Shown: positions 1-4,932 of the stretch, piece by piece
How positions within the stretch are numbered: the first letter of the stretch is position 1
How the letters are laid out: each line of letters begins with the position of its first letter
DNA from: an uncultured Polyangiaceae bacterium
Lineage (GTDB): Bacteria; Myxococcota_A; Polyangia; Polyangiales; Houyiibacteriaceae
Direction of reading: 5' to 3'
Length of the DNA stretch: 8,563 nt
Assembly: GCA_947258625.1 (NCBI GenBank)
Contig: CAMYJN010000069.1
Location: forward strand, 1 to 8,563
Program-made: the position numbers and the translations under genes
Notes under the pieces: generated by a model
Seen by the model: the letters and a program-made list of their open reading frames with translations, nothing else
Databases searched by the model: none
What the model was told of the DNA's origin: nothing

Positions 1-359
1 TTGATGAATCTCATGTTCCTGATGCCCGTGACCCTGCTCCCTTTCGTCACGCAGTTCGGCGAAACGAGTGGGCGATCGTCGCCGTGTTTGCCCTCACCAA
101 TCTGGTCATCGCGCTGGTTCTTCACCACATGTGGACCCACGTCGCCGCCAAATCAGAGATGCACAAGGACGAGCAAGCACAAGCCCTCTCCAAGCGTGTG
201 AGAGTCGTCCTTCGCTTCTTCGTCGGGATCTTGGTCGGAGGCGTCTTGGTTTCCTTGATCGACGTCAGGGCTGGGATCGCGTGCTTCTTGGCCACGCCGG
301 CTCTTGCGTTCTACGGCTACGTTCGCGACCCTCTGCGAGCCCGGCAAGGCCCACGGTGA
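1..359 (+). CDS. TMEM175-like (DUF1211) potassium channel, 3' part, apparently frameshifted
   Basis: The gene enters from the left edge. The first 63 bases in frame 1 encode a hydrophobic helix, NLMFLMPVTLLPFVTQFGE, which resembles the conserved NLLxLLxVxLLPFxTxLLGE helix of bacterial TMEM175 potassium channels. Homology continues in frame 3 from NEWAIVAVFALTNLVIALV (from base 63), then a charged linker and a final helix pair (VLRFFVGILVGGVLVSLI, then a second short helix), ending RQGPR-stop. Adding one A to the AAA at 62-64 would join the frames as FGE-NEWA, so one base appears to be missing. This is either a real frameshift or a sequence error. The stop overlaps the next gene's GTG start (GTGA), which suggests translational coupling. 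Family membership is from recalled similarity. The N-terminal helices lie outside the window. In frame 3 alone the reading frame is open from base 3. Confidence 0.7.
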   Translation, partial: DESHVPDARDPAPFRHAVRRNEWAIVAVFALTNLVIALVLHHMWTHVAAKSEMHKDEQAQALSKRVRVVLRFFVGILVGGVLVSLIDVRAGIACFLATPALAFYGYVRDPLRARQGPR

Positions 360-1081
360 AGCTGACGGTACCCATGGCCGTGATCGCGATGTGCATGGTT
401 GGGGCGCAGGTCGCCTCGGCGCAGCCATTTCGTCTGGGGCCGCCGACTGGGCAAGGCCCGGTCGAGGTCGAAGCCAGCTTCCAACTGTTGGACATCAACG
501 ACATCGATGACGAGGCAGAGACCTTCGAGTTCAGCGGGATCCTCGTCTTGCGCTGGCGCGATGAACGACGAGCCTTCAATCCCGCCGTGGCGGGGGTCGA
601 TGAGAAGGTCTTCCAGGGCGACTACCAATTCAACGAGGTCGCAACGGGTTGGTTTCCTCAGGTCGTACTGATCAACGAGTCCGGCCTCTTCGAAAAACAC
701 GGAGTCATTCTCCGAGTGGGCCCCGACGGCACGTCGACGCTGGTCCAGACCGTGAACGCAACGGCGGAGGCTGACATGGAGCTCCGGCGCTACCCCTATG
801 ATCGACAACAACTGCGCGCCGCCTTTGGAGTCCTGGGCGCCACCGATTCAGAAGTCGTGCTCCGGGCCCGGCCCGCCGAGTTCAGTCGATTGGACCACGA
901 GCTGCGTACACCACAGTGGGACATCACGGAGGTCCGCACGTCGACGGCGGAGAGTCGCGTGATCTACGCGGGGAGCGAACGCAGCGCCTCGGCGTTCGTC
1001 GTGAGCGCGGACGTGGAGCGCGAGTCCTTCTTCGTGGTGCGATTGGTCGTGATCCCGCTCGTGCTCATCGTCAGAGCGTAG
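356..1081 (+). CDS. Pentameric ligand-gated ion channel (GLIC/ELIC-like), truncated in TM1
   Basis: A 241-residue product from GTG 356, chosen because it gives a clean signal peptide (MKLTVPMAVIAMCMVGAQVASA, cleavage near 22) and overlaps the preceding stop. Residues about 36-222 form a Cys-loop-type extracellular ligand-binding domain: the strand VEVEASFQLLDINDID, the WF-P segment (99-101), and the YPYDRQ motif (146-151), equivalent to the conserved FPFDxQ of the Cys loop. As in other bacterial members, the loop cysteines are absent. TM1 starts at SFFVVRLVVIPLVLIV (224-239), then R-A-stop. Intact bacterial pLGICs continue with the rest of TM1 and TM2-TM4, about 100 residues including the pore, so no channel can form from this product. 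Homology ends exactly where repeat A begins. The remainder is not elsewhere in the window. It is probably a pseudogene, though a secreted binding domain is conceivable. Confidence 0.8.
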   Translation: MKLTVPMAVIAMCMVGAQVASAQPFRLGPPTGQGPVEVEASFQLLDINDIDDEAETFEFSGILVLRWRDERRAFNPAVAGVDEKVFQGDYQFNEVATGWFPQVVLINESGLFEKHGVILRVGPDGTSTLVQTVNATAEADMELRRYPYDRQQLRAAFGVLGATDSEVVLRARPAEFSRLDHELRTPQWDITEVRTSTAESRVIYAGSERSASAFVVSADVERESFFVVRLVVIPLVLIVRA

Positions 1082-1178
1082 TAAAAACAAAGGCCCTGTC
1101 CGCGCTGTGACTCACGCGACATAATAGCTAGTACCGCGCAATTCGGCGCTCATCGTCGTCCCGATGGGCCAAGAGAGC
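1072..1178 (-). repeat. Dispersed 107-bp repeat, copy A
   Basis: Read on the minus strand it runs from GCTCTCTTGGCCCATCGGG to TTTTTACTACGCTCTG. It matches copy C (4059-4165) without gaps at about 97 of 107 positions by hand count. The longest shared block is about 37 bases, from ACAGCGCGGACAGGG through TTTGTTTTTACTACG. The element's 3' end (1072) sits on the truncation point of the pLGIC gene; its 5' end (1178) lies 12 bp beyond the stop of the small lipoprotein gene. There is no protein-coding capacity beyond short chance frames and no transposase nearby. It could be a MITE-like or other intergenic repeat. Confidence 0.85.
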
Positions 1179-1190
1179 GGGTCGAAACGC

Positions 1191-1394
1191 TCACCGGCCC
1201 ATGTCGTCGGCCTTCGTCTTGGGCGACTCGGGCATCTTGTACTCGGCAGGAGCCTCCCGCTCCGACGCCGATTCGCCGTGCTCCGCTATCTCGTCGTTTG
1301 CGGTATTCGACTTGGTCGGCCCCGCGCACCCGACGAGCACAAAGCCGCCAAGAAGCAGGAATATCACGAACTTGGTTCCTCGTATCGCCCCCAT
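1191..1394 (-). CDS. Small predicted lipoprotein, function unknown
   Basis: A 67-residue protein. The start at 1394 is set by a strong ribosome-binding site (GAGGAGG, then 5 nt, then ATG), which excludes the longer frame starting at 1418. Residues 1-22 are a type II signal peptide: basic MGAIRGTK, hydrophobic FVIFLLLGGFVL, then lipobox LVGC with the lipidated cysteine at 23. Alanine at +2 suggests outer-membrane sorting if E. coli rules hold. The mature part (about 45 residues) is short, charged and low-complexity, rich in E, K, A and S, with no recognisable domain. It lies 29 bp downstream of the helical-protein gene on the same strand, so the two are probably one transcript. I do not recognise the family. 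Its 3' end abuts repeat A. Confidence 0.72.
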   Translation of the reverse strand: MGAIRGTKFVIFLLLGGFVLVGCAGPTKSNTANDEIAEHGESASEREAPAEYKMPESPKTKADDMGR

Positions 1395-1423
1395 GCGTTC
1401 CTCCTCGGTGCTCTCCAACCAGC

Positions 1424-1645
1424 TCAGTCGTCCTTCAGCCAGTCGTTCAGCTTGCCTGCGACGGCATCACTGAGGTTGTCCCAGCCATCCTTTACGCTGT
1501 CGGCAAGGGAGTCCAACCTGGCTTCGAGCTTGTTCGCTTCTTCTCGTGAAGCGGACTGACCGTCCGCTTGGAGCTCCTTGATCTTCGCTCGAAGGCTCAG
1601 CTTCTTGGCCTCGATTCGATTCTTCAGTTCGTCGGACTGGCTCAT
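1424..1645 (-). CDS. Small acidic/basic helical protein, function unknown
   Basis: A 73-residue protein starting MSQSDELKNRIEAKK. The start at 1645 is supported by AAAGGAG seven bases upstream; the longer frame from 1720 has no such site and overlaps the probable promoter. Residues 3-52 are strongly charged with heptad-like leucine spacing (LKNRIEAKKLSLRAKIKELQ, then EEANKLEARLDSLADSVKD), which predicts a long amphipathic helix or coiled coil. The C-terminus (WDNLSDAVAGKLNDWLKDD) is a shorter amphipathic helix with two tryptophans. There is no signal peptide or membrane segment. It resembles small stress-type helical proteins such as CsbD or apolipophorin-like proteins only in general character, and I cannot assign a family. 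It is the first gene of a likely two-gene unit with the lipoprotein at 1191-1394. Confidence 0.7.
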   Translation of the reverse strand: MSQSDELKNRIEAKKLSLRAKIKELQADGQSASREEANKLEARLDSLADSVKDGWDNLSDAVAGKLNDWLKDD

Positions 1646-1679
1646 CTCACTGCTCCTTTGGGGAATCGAAAAGTTCGTG

Positions 1680-1717
1680 CCCCTCAGGGGTGTGTAGGGT
1701 TGCTGGGTGGTAGTCAA
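1680..1717 (-). promoter_or_regulatory. Candidate sigma70-like promoter with an 11-bp palindrome
   Basis: On the minus strand TTGACT (1712-1717) is followed after 15 bp by TACACA (1691-1696). An alternative -35 reading, TTGTTG, gives an 18-bp spacer. The predicted transcript start near 1684 lies about 40 nt before the helical-protein start. The odd palindrome CCCCTCAGGGG (1680-1690) overlaps the start region and could be an operator or a leader hairpin. The match is moderate and no experimental support is visible. Confidence 0.35.
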
Positions 1718-1789
1718 CAAGGGGTGTCATACCACGTCGAATCGCCAACGCCCACGATGCTGGAACGATTGTGTCTTGCATCGCTCTGA

Positions 1790-2119
1790 CTACTCGTCGG
1801 GTCGGCGGAAGCTCGCGCCGGAGCGACGTCCTACCCGTCCGCGCGGCAGATTTCGTGTTCGCTGCCGGCGACGCCTCTCATGGATCGAGAGCGCGCCCTT
1901 GCCGGACGCGGGCGGGATCAAGTGTCTCTCGCTGCTTCCGATGAGATCGCCGCGTTTCGCTTTGATCAGGGCTTCTCGCGTGAGATCGTGCTGGTCAACG
2001 TCCCAATACTGCAAGAGCGCTTTTTGCAGTCGCTTCTCGCGGAGGCCCTTTGCGACGTAGACCGGTTCCTGCGTGAGCGGGTCGAGCCCAGTGACGTACA
2101 TGCTGGTCGCCATGCTCAT
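1790..2119 (-). pseudogene. ygiQ: C-terminal fragment of a YgiQ-type radical SAM protein (DUF3362 region)
   Basis: The minus strand encodes MATSMYVTGLDPLTQEPVY, then VAKGLREKRLQKALLQYWD, then REALIKAKRGDLIGSSERHLIPP. This matches the DUF3362 domain at the C-terminus of YgiQ/UPF0313 radical SAM proteins (pattern xATAMYxTGxDPx...VxVAKGxRxxRxQxALLxYxxP...REALxxxxRxDLIG...LIPx). A basic, arginine-rich tail ends at the stop at 1790, as is common in this family. Only about 110 of the usual 600-750 residues remain; the radical SAM core with the CxxxCxxC cluster motif is absent. Homology stops at about 2117-2119, where serpin sequence begins on the other strand. No promoter or ribosome-binding site is visible. 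Family assignment is from recalled sequence patterns. Confidence 0.75.
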
Positions 2120-2777
2120 CAACGACCTGACGCGGCTCATTTTGGTGAACACGATTTACTTCAACGGGTCTTGGGCCAAGCCGTTCGAGGCGGCGAACAC
2201 GAAGGACGACGCGTTCACGCTGCTGGATGGAAGCGAGATCAGCACGCCGACCATGCACGCGGGCGTCGATTCGCAGTACGCAGCCGGTGCGAACTACCAG
2301 GCGGTCGAGTTGCCGTACGATGGCCACCAGTTGGCGATGCTCGTGCTTGTTCCCAACGAAGGACAGTTCGCGGGTGTCGAAAGCACGCTAACCGCGAGTC
2401 GGGTGGCCGAGATTCGGAGCGAGCTCAGTGGGCACCTGGTGACTTTGTCGTTGCCGAAGTTCAAGTTTCGCTCGCAGGTGCCGGCCAAGGGGCCGCTCAT
2501 GGCGCTTGGCATGGTCGACGCGTTTCGTACCGACGCCGACCTCTCGGGCATGACCGGCAAGCGCGACCTCGTCATTCAGGACGTGGTGCACGAGGGTTTC
2601 GTCGCTGTGGATGAGAACGGCACCGAAGCGGCGGCCGCGACTGCTGTCCTGATTGGGACCGTCTCGGTACCACCGCAGGCGACGCTAAGCGTGGACCGGC
2701 CGTTCATTTTCGCCATCATCGACCGAACGACCGGGGCGACCTTGTTCATTGGGCGGGTTGTGGACCCGTTGAAGTAG
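2118..2777 (+). pseudogene. C-terminal half of a serpin (serine protease inhibitor)
   Basis: The frame is open from 2073, but serpin homology starts near INDLTRLILVNTIYFNGSW, the conserved strand 3A region. It continues through the QAVELPYDGHQLAMLVLVP and GHLVTLSLPKFKF segments, the reactive-centre hinge (ENGTEAAAATAV) and the C-terminal signature (RPFIFAIIDRTTGATLFIG, then RVVDPLK-stop). Roughly 218 residues remain of a usual 370-400; the N-terminal half, including helices A-F and part of sheet A, is missing, so a serpin fold is not expected. The small-residue hinge at P15-P9 is typical of inhibitory serpins. Counting from the hinge places Val-Ser at P1-P1', suggesting an elastase-like target for the intact ancestor (inference). 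In-frame ATGs at 2100 and 2112 lie in antisense YgiQ sequence and lack a ribosome-binding site. Confidence 0.8.
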
Positions 2778-2892
2778 GAACAACGGGGTTGTGGTACGGT
2801 ATCGATTCGGCCTGGGACGGACGGTTCTTCGGCGTCGCGCGTGAGATGACTCGTTTGATGAAATCGCTACCGGGCTTCGCTGGGACCGCGGT

Positions 2893-2995
2893 GCTCTCTT
2901 GGCCCATCGGGCTCATGCTAAGAGCCGAATTTCGCGGTATTTGCTTGTTATGTCGCGTTGGGCGCAGGGCAGACAGGGCCTTTGAATTCGCTTCT
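2893..2995 (+). repeat. Dispersed repeat, copy B (diverged)
   Basis: Starts GCTCTCTTGGCCCATCGGG, identical to the beginning of copy A. It retains the shared cores GCCGAATTTCGCGGTA, TTATGTCGCG and GACAGGGCCTTTG at matching spacing with a few small indels, then ends GAATTCGCTTCT. It is clearly more diverged from A and C than they are from each other, and is about 103 bp long. Its orientation is the same as C and opposite to A. It lies between the serpin fragment and a broken coding frame that begins directly after it. Confidence 0.75.
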
Positions 2996-2996
2996 A

Positions 2997-3155
2997 TGGA
3001 AGGAAGGTGATGGTCTGGGCCGCGCCCTCCGCGCCGGCATCCTCGACCGCGTCCCTGCCGATCTCCCCGACAAGCTGGCGCCGAAACTCGTCGACCACTT
3101 GGACCGCGTCCTAGGGAACCCAAAGGTCACCGAGTGCTACGCTCGCTTCTCGTGA
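2997..3155 (+). pseudogene. Unidentified C-terminal coding fragment next to repeat copy B
   Basis: From about 2997 to the TGA at 3155 the frame WKEGDGLGRALRAGILDRV, then PADLPDKLAPKLVDHLDRV, then LGNPKVTECYARFS-stop has a strong G/C bias at third codon positions (GGC CGC GCC CTC CGC GCC GGC ATC CTC GAC) and a helix-like composition. It therefore looks like real coding sequence rather than chance. Upstream the frame runs into repeat copy B, and no start codon or ribosome-binding site outside the repeat is evident. Deleting 2893-2995 would join it in frame to an upstream ATG at 2846 (MTRLMKSLPGFAGTAV...), giving a protein of about 70 residues; that reconstruction is speculative. No family recognised. 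Confidence 0.45.
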
Positions 3156-3209
3156 GCTCTGTTTCAGTGGCCTGACCACAGGACGACCGGTGATTGCGTG
3201 AGTGCTGGT

Positions 3210-3227
3210 GGCAGCCTAGTGGCTGCC
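3210..3227 (-). terminator. Hairpin downstream of the OmpA-like gene
   Basis: A perfect 7-bp stem, GGCAGCC/GGCTGCC, with a 4-nt loop lies 23 bp beyond the stop of the minus-strand OmpA-like gene. There is no T-tract after it on either strand, so it is not a canonical intrinsic terminator. It could assist termination or protect the 3' end. Confidence 0.35.
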
Positions 3228-3250
3228 CCTCAGCCAGGTACGCACGACGA

Positions 3251-3898
3251 CTACGGAAGCGATCGGAGAATGATCTGGATCCGCCGGTTTCGTGCGCGAC
3301 CTTCTGGCGTGTCGTTCGAGGCGACAGGATCGTACTTGCCTCTCGAGGACGCGACCACCTGTGCTGGGTCCAGACCGTTGTCGACGAGGTAGCGTGCGAC
3401 TCCGGCAGCCCGTGCACCCGCAAGCTCCCAGTTGCTGGGATACTTCTTGGCAAGAGTGCGTGACATCTTCTGGTTGTCGGTGTGGCCGACGACACTGACG
3501 AGGTAGTCGGTGTCCGCGAGAAACTTCGCAAGCCTCTGCGCGTACTCGAGCCCGTCGCTTCCGACGGTCGGCGTTGCGGCACCGGACTTGTACATGACGT
3601 CTGAAGGAATCTCGAGCTCGATCCCGTCCACCAACTGCTCGAGCTGAATCTCCTGGTTTTCGATCTCTTCCGCAAAGATATCTGCGAGCGCGTCGAAGTC
3701 TGATTCGAGCGCATTGATCTCTGCTGCCTGCTTCTCGATCGTCCCGGTCAGCTTGCCTTCCTTCGCGAGGGCGTCGTTGTACTGCGCTTGCAGTGCCTCG
3801 TACTCGGACTTCTTCACACAGCCTGTGGACAGAACCAGCCCGGAGCAAAGGGTGAGCACTGCCGCGATTCGTGCACTTGAATTCTTCATCATGGACAT
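3251..3898 (-). CDS. OmpA-family peptidoglycan-binding lipoprotein
   Basis: A 215-residue outer-membrane lipoprotein predicted to tether the envelope to peptidoglycan. Residues 1-26 form a lipoprotein signal peptide ending LSTG with the lipidated Cys at 27; Ser at -3 is a slightly unusual lipobox. Residues 30-92 are a charged coiled coil (YEALQAQYNDALAKEGKL, then IEKQAAEINALESDF). Residues 94-210 are the OmpA C-terminal (MotB/Pal-like) domain: GHTDN (138-142), WELAGARA (157-164) and GRARNRRI (200-207). Asp141 and Arg163 match the residues known to bind diaminopimelate in this family. An insertion around 145-155 (SRTLAKKYPSN) lengthens the loop between them, as in many deltaproteobacterial homologues. 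The ATG at 3898 follows AAGGAAAAGG; ATGs at 3892 and 3889 are also possible starts. The gene stands alone, with scraps on one side and repeat C upstream of its promoter region. Confidence 0.9.
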   Translation of the reverse strand: MSMMKNSSARIAAVLTLCSGLVLSTGCVKKSEYEALQAQYNDALAKEGKLTGTIEKQAAEINALESDFDALADIFAEEIENQEIQLEQLVDGIELEIPSDVMYKSGAATPTVGSDGLEYAQRLAKFLADTDYLVSVVGHTDNQKMSRTLAKKYPSNWELAGARAAGVARYLVDNGLDPAQVVASSRGKYDPVASNDTPEGRARNRRIQIILRSLP

Positions 3899-4058
3899 CC
3901 TTTTCCTTGAGGGGATTGCCTGAAAATCGACAAGAACGGGTCGCCGCTGTCGCGGTTCCTGTCGTCATCCATCCCGCCTCCTAGTACCAGAAGCCCGGCT
4001 ACGCCAACTGGACGCGATCGGGTAACAGAGCAGTCTCCATGCGGCAGGGCCGCGATCT

Positions 4059-4165
4059 GCTCTTTTTGCCCATCGGAATGACGATGAGCGCCGAATTTCG
4101 CGGTACTCGATATTATGTCGCGCGACTCACAGCGCGGACAGGGCCTTTGTTTTTACTACGCTCTC
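4059..4165 (+). repeat. Dispersed 107-bp repeat, copy C
   Basis: Runs from GCTCTTTTTGCCCATCGGAA to TTTTTACTACGCTCTC. It is the same length as copy A in inverted orientation and about 91% identical by hand count. It contains short palindromes: GTCGCGCGAC, a CGATA/TATGTCG inverted pair around a T, and CGAATTTCG. Together with copy A it bounds a 3.1-kb segment whose inner sides are the 5' ends of both copies. No clear target-site duplication was seen flanking either copy. Confidence 0.85.
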
Positions 4166-4170
4166 GGTCA

Positions 4171-4198
4171 GACCTTCGGTCCACGAACCGCCAAGGTC
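4171..4198. other. Imperfect hairpin next to repeat copy C
   Basis: GACCTT pairs with AAGGTC, and the adjoining CGGT pairs with ACCG, leaving a 2-nt bulge (CC) and a 6-nt loop (CCACGA). It starts 6 bp after repeat C and lies about 140 bp beyond the stop of the minus-strand AgmX-like gene. It has no T-tract. It could be a weak terminator for that operon or part of a larger repeat boundary. Confidence 0.35.
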
Positions 4199-4202
4199 GG
4201 TC

Positions 4203-4230
4203 AGATCTTCAAGATCTTCAAGATCTTCAA
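4203..4230. repeat. Short tandem repeat, 9-bp unit x 3
   Basis: Three exact head-to-tail copies of AGATCTTCA (4203-4211, 4212-4220, 4221-4229) plus one further base. Each junction forms the palindrome AAGATCTT. It is in non-coding sequence between repeat C and the AgmX-like gene, and is a plausible replication-slippage product. Confidence 0.8.
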
Positions 4231-4336
4231 CCCTATGAAAGACAGCCCCAAAAGGGAAGCTACGGGAGCTCAAAGTAACTTCGAAGCGCTGTTAGGTCTT
4301 GTTTCGCGCGCCGAAAAAGCGAAGTGCAGTGCGCGC

Positions 4337-4885
4337 TCAGCCCAGGCGGAACCCGTACTCGACGCCCATGCGAGGCGCGCTAAATGATCTAAACTTGATA
4401 TTCTGAACGATGCCAACCATGCACTTCTGAAAAGCTTTGCTCCCCGGACTCACGGTTGCGCCCATCACGGTTCCCTTCCGGTCGACGGCAATCTCGATCT
4501 TCACACGGTTGAGCTTGGCGTGCTCGAGCTCTTTTTCGACACACTTGTTGTACATCGTGTCCAGGTGCTTGTTGATCGTATTGGTGACTTCCCCTTGGCT
4601 GAGCTGAGATTCGTTTCCTGTCGTTGCCGCGCTCCCGATATACACAGGTTCGAGCATGGCCTCCGCGTAAGACGGAAATTCGCCCCGACGGCTCTTTTTG
4701 CTCCGTGAAGGCGCCGCGCTGGTAGGCCGGATCTTGGGCGCTTCGAGGATCTTGGCGTAGCCGATCAAACGGGGCTTTCCTCTATCCGCGCGCACGGTGA
4801 AGCCGACGCCCATACACAGGCCAACCGCCACGGCGATCGCAAGCAACCGATTGATCTCGAAAGTGCCTTTCGTCATGGCTGACAT
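4337..4885 (-). CDS. AgmX/PglI C-terminal-domain membrane protein
   Basis: A 182-residue protein with a single membrane segment or uncleaved signal (LLAIAVAVGLCMGVGFTV, 14-31), a proline/lysine/arginine-rich linker (35-70) and a C-terminal domain (about 92-182). That domain matches the AgmX/PglI-type module common in myxobacteria: an initial helix with a conserved cysteine (INKHLDTMYNKCVEKEL, Cys115), a strand pair ending in a DxxGxVxxATV turn (135-145), a second conserved cysteine (FQKCMVG, Cys155), and the closing IKFRSF strand. The two cysteines probably pair outside the cytoplasm. AgmX-type proteins are linked to gliding motility and cell-envelope machines, but this short version lacks the zinc-ribbon and GYF regions, so a role in motility is not implied. 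It lies 47 bp downstream of the FHA-protease gene, probably cotranscribed. An alternative start is ATG 4876. Confidence 0.72.
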   Translation of the reverse strand: MSAMTKGTFEINRLLAIAVAVGLCMGVGFTVRADRGKPRLIGYAKILEAPKIRPTSAAPSRSKKSRRGEFPSYAEAMLEPVYIGSAATTGNESQLSQGEVTNTINKHLDTMYNKCVEKELEHAKLNRVKIEIAVDRKGTVMGATVSPGSKAFQKCMVGIVQNIKFRSFSAPRMGVEYGFRLG

Positions 4886-4932
4886 TCTTCCAAATCCGCG
4901 AGCCCTTAGCCAGGATCGCTCGAATTCGCGAC

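Larger units (their letters stand above)
3899..4336. other. 438-bp intergenic region holding repeat copy C
   Basis: No convincing gene. 3899-4058 should contain the promoter of the OmpA-like gene; TTGGCG and TACTAG hexamers occur on the minus strand but their spacing (15 bp) is poor, so I make no firm call. 4059-4165 is repeat copy C, 4171-4198 an imperfect hairpin and 4203-4230 a short tandem repeat. Open frames crossing this interval consist largely of repeat sequence and lack coding-like third-position bias. Confidence 0.6.

Noticed and set aside
68..355. N-terminal extension of the pLGIC frame back to base 68
   Set aside because: This stretch is out of frame with the TMEM175-like gene that occupies it, and the signal peptide begins at GTG 356.
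1072..1178. Repeat as an integron attC site
   Set aside because: No RYYYAAC/GTTRRRY core sites or full-length palindrome were seen, and neighbouring genes are not arranged as cassettes.
1880..2614. 244-codon plus-strand frame over the YgiQ and serpin fragments
   Set aside because: Arginine-rich, matches no family, and is out of frame with both recognisable fragments.
3216..3968. 250-codon minus-strand frame overlapping the OmpA-like gene
   Set aside because: Arginine/serine-rich shadow frame of a well-supported OmpA-domain gene.
4039..4387. Two short plus-strand frames across repeat copy C
   Set aside because: They are made largely of repeat sequence and low-complexity tandem repeat, with no ribosome-binding site. 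Similar peptides from copies A and C only reflect nucleotide identity.
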